Assembly (NCBI GenBank): GCA_030653545.1 | Contig: JAURZE010000025.1 | Coordinates: 124,001 to 188,000 of the forward strand | Origin: Nitrospira sp. | GTDB lineage: Bacteria; Nitrospirota; Nitrospiria; Nitrospirales; Nitrospiraceae | Length of the DNA: 64,000 bases | Direction of reading: 5' to 3' | Part shown: positions 45,028 to 53,321 of the stretch, piece after piece | Layout of the letters: the number at the start of each line of letters is the position of its first letter | Position numbering within the stretch: the stretch's first letter is position 1 | Position numbers and translations under genes: made by a program | The notes under the pieces: model-generated | Told to the model about the DNA's origin: nothing | The model's database searches: none | Seen by the model: the letters and a program-made list of their open reading frames with translations, nothing else

Positions 45028-45198
45028 TGGTAGAAACAGACTGAGCGGAACCGAAAAGAACGAGTGCCTAATGGTTGTGGAGCAGCAGAGTCGAGTCAAG
45101 GACGTCGTCGTAGTGGAAGTAGTTGGATCTCAAGTCGGCAGCCTGTCTGCGGGAGTGGAGCCAACAGGGGCTGTTATCCAATTCACAGGAGGAACGCT

Positions 45199-46917
45199 AT
45201 GAGAAGCATCCAAGGACGGACAAGGTTGGCCGGTATGGCCACCTTCTTCAGCGCGGCCGTAATGGCAGCGGGCATGTCGGTCACGGCAGTCCCGGCCCAA
45301 GCGGCATTTGAGCTGCCGGAAGGCGAGAAGATCACGAATCTTCCAGCCATCCCCCGTGCAATTCCGCAAAAGGAAGGGTACGAACTCTACGATCCGAAGA
45401 TCGGGAAGAACTTCGATCTCAAGAATTTCTGGATGCGCGCGGATGTCCGCGTGCGGCCGGAAATGCGTAACGCATCATGCTTCGGCAGCACGTTTCAAGG
45501 AGCTGGAAATTGTAATACGTTTGCGCAAGCTAATGCGGGCACGAGAAATCAGGGTAGAGCCAACGACTCCTATGTGCAGCAGTGGGTGCGTTTGGGTATC
45601 GGCTATGACCTCTCGCCGGACGTGAATTTCTACATGGAAATTATTGACTCGGCGACGTGGGGTGGCAACGGCACGTTTGCGGGTACGAACGGTGCGGCCG
45701 GCATTGATGCGCTCAACCATAATGGAGCTAATGCCAACGGTGGTGGTAATGGCGGTCGCTTGGGTGTTCGCGCTGCCTACATGTTGGTTCGGAACTTTGC
45801 CGGAGTCCAAGGCCTCAGCTTGAAGGCCGGTCGGCAATACGTGATCTTCGGAAACCATTCATTGTTCGGCCACTTCGATTGGGCTAACACCGGTTATTCT
45901 CATGACGGTGTGATGTTGCAATACAGCACCAAGTCGATCGACACCTACTTGGGCTGGTTCAAGACCTCGGAGAGTGACCTTGGCCAGGCTGCGGCGGTTG
46001 GCAGCTTGGGAAATAACCTCGGCATTGCTGGGGCTGCTGCCACGAATAGTGCCTCAGCCGATGGTGACATGATCATTTTCTACAACCAGATTAAATCTGT
46101 CCCAGGCTTCTTGATCGAACCCTATTACATTTTCTATCGGAATGGTTTGGGTTCTGGACAAGTGGGCACTGATGCAACTTTTGGGCAGGGAGCGCCGAAG
46201 CATGCGAACCAGGTTCGCCATACGGTGGGTAACCGGATTGAAATGCGCAAGGGTAACTTTGACGCGATCAACGAGACGGTCTTCCAGTTCGGTCGGATGG
46301 GCGACAGTGGTAACGGTAACGCGTTGGCCGGCGGAGCAGGCGGTTGCGGTGGCAGCGGCCGTTGCTTAAGCATTAATGCCTTTGCGACCAGAAACTGGAT
46401 CGGCTACACGGCCTATGAAACTGCCTGGAAGCCGCGGTTGGCCTTCAACTTCGACTATGCCTCAGGCGACGGTCGCAACAATTGCGGTCAAGGCGCTTCC
46501 CCTACGGCCTGCAAAACGGCCAACACGTTTGAAAACTTCTTCCCGACCAACCACATCCACATGGGTTACATGGATGTCCAAGCCTGGAAGAACATGATGA
46601 GCCCCTCGGTGAACTTCCAAGCTCGCCCGAGCAAGGACGACCACATCGAGTTGTGGTACACCAACCTGAACCTCGCGAGTGCCCAGGACAACTGGTATCG
46701 CGGAGCGCAGGGCGCCTATGTGTTTTCACGGACAGGCAACACCAAGAAGCACATCGGAGACGAAATCGACTTCTCCTGGACCCATATGATGATGGACGGC
46801 AAGCTCGCCTTCCAAGCCACCTATGGGTACATGTTTGCCGGTTCGTACATCGAACAGAACCTGGGCACCAGCACCAATCAACAGTGGGGCTACGTCCAGC
46901 TCTGGATGAACTTCTAA
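45199..46917 (+). CDS. Large outer-membrane porin (alginate-export-like family)
   Basis: A 572-residue outer-membrane barrel. A signal peptide ends near VPAQAAFE. Landmarks are NFWMRADVRVRPEMRNA, VQQWVRLGIGYDLSPDVNFY, SLKAGRQYVIFGNHSLFGHF and the aromatic C-terminus LWMNF that marks outer-membrane insertion. It resembles the alginate_exp-type porins that are multiplied in Nitrospira. It begins at the ATG at 45199 behind a good AGGAGG; the frame extends to 45064 but that part lacks coding features. A leader of 270 bases precedes it and a strong terminator follows, so it is likely a highly expressed single gene. Confidence 0.78.
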   Translation: MRSIQGRTRLAGMATFFSAAVMAAGMSVTAVPAQAAFELPEGEKITNLPAIPRAIPQKEGYELYDPKIGKNFDLKNFWMRADVRVRPEMRNASCFGSTFQGAGNCNTFAQANAGTRNQGRANDSYVQQWVRLGIGYDLSPDVNFYMEIIDSATWGGNGTFAGTNGAAGIDALNHNGANANGGGNGGRLGVRAAYMLVRNFAGVQGLSLKAGRQYVIFGNHSLFGHFDWANTGYSHDGVMLQYSTKSIDTYLGWFKTSESDLGQAAAVGSLGNNLGIAGAAATNSASADGDMIIFYNQIKSVPGFLIEPYYIFYRNGLGSGQVGTDATFGQGAPKHANQVRHTVGNRIEMRKGNFDAINETVFQFGRMGDSGNGNALAGGAGGCGGSGRCLSINAFATRNWIGYTAYETAWKPRLAFNFDYASGDGRNNCGQGASPTACKTANTFENFFPTNHIHMGYMDVQAWKNMMSPSVNFQARPSKDDHIELWYTNLNLASAQDNWYRGAQGAYVFSRTGNTKKHIGDEIDFSWTHMMMDGKLAFQATYGYMFAGSYIEQNLGTSTNQQWGYVQLWMNF

Positions 46918-46975
46918 GAGAAGTGGTAGAACATTTGCTCGTGACGCGCTGATCCGCGCCACGTAGTCAATCCAA

Positions 46976-47008
46976 GAAGCCCCGCGGGGAGATCCCCCGC
47001 GGGGCTTC
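46976..47008 (+). terminator. Strong hairpin terminator after the porin gene
   Basis: A perfect 13-bp stem GAAGCCCCGCGGG/CCCGCGGGGCTTC with a seven-base loop, followed by a short TGCTTT. It lies 58 bases after the porin stop. Confidence 0.82.
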
Positions 47009-47075
47009 TGCTTTCCGGGGACTGGCTCCGCGCCTCTCGGTGCCTGTCCCTGTCAGATTTTCTAAACCGAACGTC

Positions 47076-47227
47076 CCCCTCCTTCGTAAGGAGGGGCTAG
47101 GGGAGGTCGAGATTTGCGCCAGCTGTGCCGGGCAGGTGAGTTCACATTGGCGCAGCATCCCGAGAATCTCTACCCCTCCTCCCCTCGCTCGACTGAGCTT
47201 GTCGAAGGCCCCTTACAAAAATGGAGG
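47076..47227. repeat. Inverted-repeat element, CCCCTCC family, copy 2, with nested hairpin insertion
   Basis: Starts like the 43871 copy (CCCCTCCTTCGTAAGGAGGG, then GCTAGGGGAGGTCGAG) and ends CCCCTTACAAAAATGGAGG. The right end is split by 24 extra bases (47185-47208) containing TCGAC-TGAGCTT-GTCGA, a second palindrome. The inner ~60 bases differ from copy 1. Confidence 0.72.
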
Positions 47228-47239
47228 AATGGGAGAACG

Positions 47240-47338
47240 CAGTCAGCTCTCGCTGTCAGCGATCAGCCAGAGGGAACCGGTCTTCCGATTGTCCGAATCT
47301 TCATCCCCAAGCTGAGAGCTTATGGCTGACAGCTAAGG
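47240..47338. repeat. Small inverted-repeat element, TCAGC family
   Basis: The left arm CAGTCAGCTCTCGCTGTCAG and the right arm AGCTGAGAGCTTATGGCTGA face each other. It sits between the CCCCTCC element and hicB, in the 523-base gap after the porin gene. Confidence 0.55.
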
Positions 47339-47440
47339 ACTGGCTCTACGGCCGAGTTGCTTGTCATGGACCAATGCGTGCAGTACACTTGCCTCTACGA
47401 GAAAGACCCGCGCTGCCTTCACGAAGCAGGAGGAATGAAA

Positions 47441-47641
47441 ATGAAGCTCCATGTGGTGATCGAACAGGATGAAGCCGGATATTATGTTGCCGAGGTTCCG
47501 GCCTTGCCAGGTTGTCTTTCGCAGGGCAAGACGCATGCAGAAGCACTTGCCAATGTAAAAGAGGCGGTCGCTGGCTGGCTTGAGACGATGGAAGCCAAGA
47601 CTGAACTCGACTTGAATCAAAGCATTGAGGTCATGGTCTGA
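47441..47641 (+). CDS. hicB: HicB-type antitoxin
   Basis: A 66-residue protein of the HicB fold: KLHVVIEQDEAGYYVAEVPA, LPGCLSQGKTHAEALANVKE, then AVAGWLETMEAK. HicB binds and neutralises HicA and usually represses the operon. It is the short form without an added C-terminal DNA-binding domain. The ATG at 47441 has AGGAGG seven bases ahead; an ATG at 47435 is too close to that site. The stop overlaps hicA. Confidence 0.9.
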   Translation: MKLHVVIEQDEAGYYVAEVPALPGCLSQGKTHAEALANVKEAVAGWLETMEAKTELDLNQSIEVMV

Positions 47642-47862
47642 TGGGTGGATCTCTCCGGCTCTGTTCAGGGGCCGAGGCGGTTCAGAAATTTCGACGTGCC
47701 GGATGGACGGTCTCGCGACAGCGCGGTTCCCATGTGATGATGGTCAAATCCGGCTATGAATACACTCTGTCCATTCCACAACATGAAGAACTCGGCCCAG
47801 GTCTGCTCAGAAAACTCATTCGCCAGGCGGGGATTTCTGTAGAACAGTTTAACGATCTCTGA
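47641..47862 (+). CDS. hicA: HicA-type mRNA interferase toxin
   Basis: A 73-residue protein of the HicA/YcfA double-stranded-RNA-binding fold: RRAGWTVSRQRGSHVMMVK with the catalytic His31, and TLSIPQHEELGPGLLRKLIRQ. It starts inside the hicB stop (TGATG), so the pair is translationally coupled with the antitoxin first. It is slightly long at the N-terminus (MGGSLRLCSG). The pair is flanked by repeat elements on both sides, suggesting acquisition by a mobile unit. Confidence 0.9.
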   Translation: MGGSLRLCSGAEAVQKFRRAGWTVSRQRGSHVMMVKSGYEYTLSIPQHEELGPGLLRKLIRQAGISVEQFNDL

Positions 47863-47877
47863 CATCTCTCCCACTTA

Positions 47878-47911
47878 TCTACCCCTCCCGCCTCCCCTTA
47901 CAAAGGGGAGG
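47878..47911. repeat. Right-end fragment of a CCCCTCC-family element
   Basis: TCTACCCCTCCCGCC followed by TCCCCTTACAAAGGGGAGGG matches only the right arm of the elements at 43871 and 47076. The left part is missing. Confidence 0.6.
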
Positions 47912-48071
47912 GAAAATGAGCGTCGATCGGAGTGCCCACTCCCAAATCCGAAAGCTGATGACTGTTTTCCCCGCAGGCTCTTAGCTGCCGACCGCTTGTT
48001 CAGGTCTAACGGCTCGTCTATACTTCGCCCGTACCAACATCTAACTCGATCATCATTTTTATACGCACACC

Positions 48072-49928
48072 TTGTACGATCTACAAAAGCAGCTTCGACA
48101 GCAGTTTGGTCTTGCCCAGTTCAGGCCCGGCCAAGAAGACGTGATGCGGGCGGTGATAGCCCGTCGCGATGCGATGGTGGTCATGCCGACCGGCCAGGGG
48201 AAATCACTCTGTTATCAACTTCCGGCAACCCTCTTGCCTGGGTTGACCCTCGTGGTGTCTCCACTCATTGCCTTGATGCAGGATCAAGTCGAGAGTCTGA
48301 AACAGCGCAAGATATCCGCGGCGGCCTTTCATTCCGGTCTGACTGAACAGCAACGAGACAAGGTCATCCAGGGGCTCCATCTTCAAAGTCTTAAACTTCT
48401 CTATGTAGCGCCGGAACGGATTCAACACGAAGGATTTCTGCGCCTGGTTCGGAAATGCCTGGTGTCGCTCCTGGTCGTCGACGAAGCGCACTGCATCTCC
48501 CAATGGGGGCATGATTTCAGACCTGACTATATGAAGCTCGGGCGTCTACGTCAGGAGCTCAACAATCCGCCCTGTTTGGCGTTGACGGCCACGGCGACGA
48601 CGCGGGTGCAGGCCGACATTTGCGAACGGTTGACCCTGCGCGATCCGTTGCCCGTGGTGACGGGATTCCGGCGGGAAAATTTGGCCTTGTCCGTCCGGCT
48701 CTGTTCGTCGCTTGGGGAGAAGCTGACGGAATTGGATCGGCTGGTTCGAAAATGCGAAGCGGGGACCATTGTGATTTATGGAGCCACCCGCCGGACGGTG
48801 GAGGAAGTCGCGAGCTGGCTCGGGCAAACCCATCCGTCTGTCGGGTACTACCATGCCGGGCTTTCCGATGAGGAGCGGCGACTCGTCCATGATGATTTTC
48901 GCCAGGGGCAGCTCCGCATTCTCGTGGCGACCAACGCGTTCGGCATGGGCATCGATAAGGCGGACGTGCGTTTGGTCGTGCATATCGATATTCCGGGAAG
49001 CATCGAAGCCTACTACCAGGAGGCGGGCCGCGCCGGGCGCGACGGGTTGCCGGCTGCTTGTGTGCTGTTGTTTCATGAGCGGGATCTCAATACGCAGGAA
49101 TATTTCATTCAGCAGGCGGCGAAAGATCCGGCGAGTGGAGAACGTGCGGCTCGCATGCGGACGTTGCTTCGCGACATGCTGGCCTATGTGTCGGTTCGTA
49201 CCTGCCGCCAGCTGGCGATTCTGGATTACTTCAGCGATGCCGAGGAGCGGGCCATGGGGCCTTGCGGCCTCTGCGATCGCTGCGTGAGCGAGGTGCATGA
49301 AGCGTCCGCATCTCTTCAGGATGAAGCGGCCTGTGCCAGGGCTGTGCTGCAGACGGTGGCCTGGTGTGATGGGCGATTCGGGGTGACTCGCGTTGTGGAG
49401 ATTCTTCGCGGCAGCCAATCGAAGGCGATCCTGTCGCAAGGAGCCGAGCGGTGTGAGAGTTATGGCTTCTGTCGGGACTCTTCAAAAACGACTGTCACGC
49501 ATGCGGTGAAAGATCTGATTGATTCGGGCTATCTGGCGGTGATTGGTCAGGAGTATCCCTTGCTTGACCTGACGCGCCTGGGCCGCGAGGTGCTGAACGG
49601 GACCCGTGCCCTCGACGCAGGGCAGGCGGCCGGGGGCGCGATCGGTGCACGATCGACACAGGCGGCGGCTGAACGGCGACCGTCTCGCGCGATTGAACTC
49701 GCCGCCCCGGGTGATCCGCAGCTCTATGAGCGGCTCCGCCGGCTCAGAACGGCATTGGCGGAAGAGGAGGGCGTGGCGCCGTTCGTCATCTTTCATGACA
49801 AAACCTTGCGCACGATTGCCAGCCATAAGCCCGTAACCCAGGCGGCTTTGCTGGAAATCCCCGGCATCGGCGACGCGAAAGTCGAGCGCTACGGCCGTCG
49901 GGTGTTGGAGATAGTGAACGGAGAGTAA
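48072..49928 (+). CDS. recQ: ATP-dependent DNA helicase RecQ
   Basis: A 618-residue 3'-5' helicase. Walker A is PTGQGKS (residues 39-45), DEAH at 137-140 (VDEAHCISQWGHDF), motif VI GRAGRDGLPA, the zinc-binding RQC cysteines in MGPCGLCDRCVSE and a C-terminal HRDC-type helical domain (about residues 540-618, LEIPGIGDAKVERYG). The start is a TTG at 48072, the only sensible codon in front of the helicase core, with a poor ribosome site. RecQ works in recombination repair and fork restart. Confidence 0.94.
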   Translation: MYDLQKQLRQQFGLAQFRPGQEDVMRAVIARRDAMVVMPTGQGKSLCYQLPATLLPGLTLVVSPLIALMQDQVESLKQRKISAAAFHSGLTEQQRDKVIQGLHLQSLKLLYVAPERIQHEGFLRLVRKCLVSLLVVDEAHCISQWGHDFRPDYMKLGRLRQELNNPPCLALTATATTRVQADICERLTLRDPLPVVTGFRRENLALSVRLCSSLGEKLTELDRLVRKCEAGTIVIYGATRRTVEEVASWLGQTHPSVGYYHAGLSDEERRLVHDDFRQGQLRILVATNAFGMGIDKADVRLVVHIDIPGSIEAYYQEAGRAGRDGLPAACVLLFHERDLNTQEYFIQQAAKDPASGERAARMRTLLRDMLAYVSVRTCRQLAILDYFSDAEERAMGPCGLCDRCVSEVHEASASLQDEAACARAVLQTVAWCDGRFGVTRVVEILRGSQSKAILSQGAERCESYGFCRDSSKTTVTHAVKDLIDSGYLAVIGQEYPLLDLTRLGREVLNGTRALDAGQAAGGAIGARSTQAAAERRPSRAIELAAPGDPQLYERLRRLRTALAEEEGVAPFVIFHDKTLRTIASHKPVTQAALLEIPGIGDAKVERYGRRVLEIVNGE

Positions 49929-49932
49929 GAAC

Positions 49933-49965
49933 GCTGTCAGCTTTCAGCCGTCAGCTCTCAGCTCC
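49933..49965. repeat. TCAGC repeat cluster after recQ
   Basis: GCTGTCAGCTTTCAGCCGTC and AGCTCTCAGC: four TCAGC units in 33 bases directly after the recQ stop. It leads into the element around the four-helix-bundle gene. Confidence 0.5.
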
Positions 49966-50024
49966 AGACCGGGAGAAGCAGCTGTTGATCCCAGTTGTTT
50001 CTGGTTGATTGCTGAATACCAAAG

Positions 50025-50443
50025 CGCTGTCCATTAGCTTTCAGCCGTCAGTTTTTGAATGAGAGCGGTCAGCATTCGTTTGACCTCCGCTACCTGTTTG
50101 GCTAGATCATGGCTCGTGGGCTTGTTAATGTAGGACAGGTCAGTTGAAAGGATAATGTGGTACTCAAGCTCGCTAGCTGATCCAAGGGATATTCTCAAAA
50201 ATCTGGCTAACTCCGGCTCGCCACTTCTTCCGCAGCCTTCGGCAATGTTCGCCGGTATTGATGCTGCTGAACGTCTCATCTGACTAGTAAGCCCAAATAA
50301 CTCCCGACCTGGGAATGAAGCTGTGGCTTTGTAGACTGCCAAGGTCAACTCGTGAGACTTTTCCCAGACTTTGAGCTTCTTGAAGTCCCGCATCGGCTTT
50401 GTTCTGTTTTCAGCTGAAGGCTGATTGCTGATGGCTGAACGCT
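50025..50443. repeat. TCAGC-family element containing a four-helix-bundle gene
   Basis: The left edge reads AGCTTTCAGCCGTCAG (50036-50051) and the right edge GCTGATTGCTGATGGCTGAA (50420-50439), inverted relative to each other. The four-helix-bundle gene fills the space, with its last codons inside the left edge. This has the layout of an intervening-sequence-like unit: paired ends and one small ORF. Confidence 0.5.
50034..50393 (-). CDS. Four-helix-bundle protein (S23/Avd-like)
   Basis: A 119-residue protein of the family first found in 23S rRNA intervening sequences: RDFKKLKVWEKSHELTLAVY, ELFGLTSQMRRSAASIPANI, AEGCGRSG, FLRISLGSASELEYHI. It is predicted to be an all-helical bundle that assembles as a pentamer; the function of the free-standing form is unknown (the Avd relatives serve diversity-generating retroelements, but no reverse transcriptase is here). 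The last residues (LTAES) are encoded by the TCAGC repeat. Confidence 0.85.
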   Translation of the reverse strand: MRDFKKLKVWEKSHELTLAVYKATASFPGRELFGLTSQMRRSAASIPANIAEGCGRSGEPELARFLRISLGSASELEYHIILSTDLSYINKPTSHDLAKQVAEVKRMLTALIQKLTAES

Positions 50444-51059
50444 ACTTCAGATTCCCCGCCTTCGCAAACTTCTCTTGCAGTTCGCTATAGGTCTGGGTCA
50501 CCGGAAACTGCGGGAATTCTTTCGGCAGATGATCGGGCGGCCGGAAGAAGAATCCGGCGTCGGCTTCGCCCAGCATGGCGGTGTCGTTGTAGGCGTCGCC
50601 GGCGGCCATGGTGAAGAAGTTCAACGACTTGAAGGCGGCGACGGAATGTTTTTTCTGATTCGGCATCCGCATGTGGTGCGCCGCGATGCGGCCGCTTCCG
50701 TCGATTTCAAGCTGGTTGCAGAACAGCGTGGGATAGCCCAACTGCCGCATGAGCGGCAACGCGAATTGATAGAAGGTGTCCGAGAGAATAATCACTTGGC
50801 AGCGCTCACGTAACCAGGTGACGAATGCCGGCGCTCCTTCCAGCGGCCCCATCTTATCGATCACGCTCTGAATGTCGGCGATGGTCAACTTGTGCTCATC
50901 GAGAATGGCGAGCCGCCGCTTCATCAGCTTGTCATAATCCGGCATCTCTCTCGTCGTGATCTTGAGTTCTTCGATTCCGGTCTTGAGCGCCACATTGATC
51001 CAGATTTCCGGCACGAGCACGCCTTCCAAATCCAAGCAGGCAATCACAGGCTTCTGCAT
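50442..51059 (-). CDS. thrH: ThrH: phosphoserine phosphatase / phosphoserine:homoserine phosphotransferase
   Basis: A 205-residue HAD-family enzyme. It starts ACLDLEGVLVPEIW (the DxE variant of motif I typical of ThrH), continues with LSDTFYQFALPLMRQLGYPT and ends with the conserved AAGDAYNDTAMLGEA, FPQFPVTQTY. In Pseudomonas ThrH transfers phosphate from phosphoserine to homoserine. In this genome, where the hom-thrC operon has no thrB, it is a candidate source of O-phosphohomoserine. The ATG at 51059 has AAAGGAG upstream; the frame is open to 51194 but the family starts here. Confidence 0.92.
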   Translation of the reverse strand: MQKPVIACLDLEGVLVPEIWINVALKTGIEELKITTREMPDYDKLMKRRLAILDEHKLTIADIQSVIDKMGPLEGAPAFVTWLRERCQVIILSDTFYQFALPLMRQLGYPTLFCNQLEIDGSGRIAAHHMRMPNQKKHSVAAFKSLNFFTMAAGDAYNDTAMLGEADAGFFFRPPDHLPKEFPQFPVTQTYSELQEKFAKAGNLK

Positions 51060-51090
51060 TCGAGCTTCTCCTTTACGGTGGTGTGTCAGG

Positions 51091-51864
51091 TCATTCCTTC
51101 TGTTGAAACGCCTGGCTGAGGAACCGCCAGACTTTGTCGAGCGCGCGATCGAGGATGTGGGTGCCCTGCCAGCGCGGCTGATTCTCCTGCTCATGACGGG
51201 CGGCCCAATCGAGCGCGGTCGCGAGGGGGATCAGCGTCGGCGGTTGCTCCGTCAGTTCGCCCCACAAGAGACTCAGGACCGGCCCGATCCGCACCGGAAC
51301 CGGCAAGGCATCAATGGGATGTTCCGCCGGGTCTTGGCACCACTCGGCCGGTGAGGTCACCAGCAATTCGCGGCAGGCTGCCGGCCGGTGCTCGTAGATG
51401 GTGCAGATGTCCTGATCGAGAAATGCGCATGGGAGCCGCAGCGCATAATAGGCGCGATTGATCGGCTCCAGCGCCGTGTCGTCAGGCGGCTTCGTTGATT
51501 CACCCATCTCGATCAAATTATTCCAGAGTCCGCGGGCCAGCAGGGCCGTCCGCGTGACGGCCAACCGCTGAGTCAGGCGGGTCTGTTCGGCTTCCGGCAA
51601 GGTCTGCACATAGGCGCGCAGCGCAAAGGCTTCGGGGGCTGAGACCGGCACGAGCATGCGGCAACAGGCGGCGCAGCCTTTCTGGCATGAGATGGCACGT
51701 CCCGCCTCGCGGCTTCGGCGCTCTTCCAGGGCCTGGGCTTCTTCTCCCAGCCGCCGCATCATCGGCACGATCGCCGAGACCGGCACGAAGCCAGTGGGCA
51801 CATCGACCGCACTGGTGAGTTGTCCCGCCGGGGTGTTCAGAGAGATGTCGTATCGTTCGGTCAT
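51091..51864 (-). CDS. YkgJ-family cysteine-cluster protein
   Basis: A 257-residue protein with the metal-chelating cluster CQKGCAACCRMLVPVS near residue 60 and a second conserved part LPCAFLDQDICTIYEHRPAACRELL. Proteins of the YkgJ (UPF0153) group bind Zn or Fe-S and have unknown functions. A second family member is encoded at 57817. The ATG at 51864 is chosen; the frame continues to 51897. It lies 31 bases ahead of thrH in the same direction. Confidence 0.83.
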   Translation of the reverse strand: MTERYDISLNTPAGQLTSAVDVPTGFVPVSAIVPMMRRLGEEAQALEERRSREAGRAISCQKGCAACCRMLVPVSAPEAFALRAYVQTLPEAEQTRLTQRLAVTRTALLARGLWNNLIEMGESTKPPDDTALEPINRAYYALRLPCAFLDQDICTIYEHRPAACRELLVTSPAEWCQDPAEHPIDALPVPVRIGPVLSLLWGELTEQPPTLIPLATALDWAARHEQENQPRWQGTHILDRALDKVWRFLSQAFQQKE

Positions 51865-51970
51865 CGGGTCTCTATGTTGTCGAGTGGTTTGCATCATAGA
51901 GAAGCATTTGGCGCAGGGTCAACCGGAACGCGTCCTTGCTCCTCCTCCACGGAATGCCGATAATGGCGGC

Positions 51971-52366
51971 ATGCTTTCTGGTCATGTGATCGGTTTGTTG
52001 AAAGAGTATATGCAGGATCTGGTGGAGCAGGCCCGGCAGGAGACCTTGGCTCAGGAACGGTTTGGCTTTTCCGCCTCTGCCTATTGGCCTGACCATGCCA
52101 TTTCGGATCTGTTGGCGCTCCTTGATGATCGCATCGAGTCTGAAGGGATGCAGGTCGGGTTGCCCGAGGGCTTTCTTCATGACATGTGGGGGCTTTGCAA
52201 TGAGGCGAGCACATTTTTGACCGATCGAGTCTATGTCGAGAGCAATGTAGGATCCGAAGCCGGGAGTAAAGCGAGAACCAGAGAGCTGACGTATCGTGCG
52301 CTGCTGGCGTTTATTGAGGATCGGGGGCGGGCCTTGTCGCAGGGTGAGGGGGGAGCTGAGGGATGA
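51971..52366 (+). CDS. Hypothetical protein
   Basis: A 131-residue protein I do not recognise. It starts MLSGHVIGLLKEYMQDLVEQ and is mostly helical and acidic, with no Cys pair or membrane segment, and a conserved-looking region YRALLAFIEDRGRALSQ. The ATG at 51971 is chosen because the frame upstream lies inside the divergent YkgJ gene. The start is only 107 bases from that gene, so they may share a divergent promoter region. Confidence 0.55.
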   Translation: MLSGHVIGLLKEYMQDLVEQARQETLAQERFGFSASAYWPDHAISDLLALLDDRIESEGMQVGLPEGFLHDMWGLCNEASTFLTDRVYVESNVGSEAGSKARTRELTYRALLAFIEDRGRALSQGEGGAEG

Positions 52367-52422
52367 GTCGACTCCTCAAGTGCCGTTCGTTTCTGGCTTT
52401 TGTCGAAACGGGGGTGCGGCTT

Positions 52423-53238
52423 TCAGAGCTTTCCCGCGAGCCGGTAGACGGCGATGCCGGCGAGTTCCTCGATCGCTTCTGATACTTCCCGGAAGGCCCA
52501 TGTGGCGGGAAGCACATCGAAAATGGAGAGGGTGTCCCAGCCATCCGTGACCCGGTTTCTTGCATGAAATCCGCAAGGGAAGGGGATGACGTCGAATCCT
52601 TGCGCGCGGAATAGCGCCGCCGCTCTTGGCATATGGGTTGCGGAGGTGACCAGGATTATCGATGTGCGGTCGCCGAGGAGCGTTTTCGTTCTTGTGGCAT
52701 TTTCGTAGGTTGTCCGGGCCTGGTCTTCTGTGATGATAGCGGTTGCGGGGACTCCGAGGCGGGTGGCAAATTCTTTCAGGACCGTCGCCTCGGCCGGCCC
52801 TGCCCCAAATACGCGGGCGTCTCCGCCGGTCACAAGCAGCGATGGGGCGATGCCATGACGGTAGAGATCGGCGCCGCAGACCGTTTGCCGCATGGATTCT
52901 TCCGTCAGTTCGACCCCGGGGCGTAGCGAGCCGGCGTCTCGCAGTCCGCCACCCAACACCACGATGGTGCCGTTCGCGATTGGCCCCGGAAGGCCTGACT
53001 GAAGGTGTTCGCCTTCCAGCGCGGCTACAAGCACGTGCGCAGTCAGTGGAGACGTGAGGATGAGGAGCAGGGTGACCAGAGCCATAGCGCTCAGGCGGAG
53101 GCGGCGCTGTCGTACGGAGGAGAAGGGAAGCCAGGCGAAGAGCAGGACCAGTCCCGAGAGACCGAGGATCCAGGTCAGGGGATAGACACCATACTTGACG
53201 AGCTTATAGAGGCCGAAGAAAAATGGGGTCAGTTCCAT
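52423..53238 (-). CDS. YdcF/ElyC-like (DUF218) membrane protein
   Basis: A 271-residue protein with two N-terminal hydrophobic segments and the DUF218 Rossmann-type domain: NGTIVVLGGGLRD near residue 90, LYRHGIAPSLLVTGGDARVF, TYENATRTKTLL, LVTSATHMPRAAALF. Members (ElyC, SanA, YdcF) affect cell-envelope integrity, perhaps in undecaprenyl-phosphate metabolism. The ATG at 53238 is the natural start. Role in this organism unknown. Confidence 0.85.
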   Translation of the reverse strand: MELTPFFFGLYKLVKYGVYPLTWILGLSGLVLLFAWLPFSSVRQRRLRLSAMALVTLLLILTSPLTAHVLVAALEGEHLQSGLPGPIANGTIVVLGGGLRDAGSLRPGVELTEESMRQTVCGADLYRHGIAPSLLVTGGDARVFGAGPAEATVLKEFATRLGVPATAIITEDQARTTYENATRTKTLLGDRTSIILVTSATHMPRAAALFRAQGFDVIPFPCGFHARNRVTDGWDTLSIFDVLPATWAFREVSEAIEELAGIAVYRLAGKL

Positions 53239-53321
53239 CGACGTTCCTTAGGGATGAGGGGGGTCGCTAGGACGTGCAGCATAGCAGTCGTGGGAGATTT
53301 GACCAAGAGAGGATGTCAGGG

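Noticed and set aside
47949-47993. Further TCAGC-type repeat between hicA and recQ
   Set aside because: Only two weak GCTGA/TAGCTG units are seen, too little to define an element.
43871-50443. CRISPR array
   Set aside because: Repeats are of three different kinds, irregularly spaced, without spacers of even length, and no cas gene is nearby.
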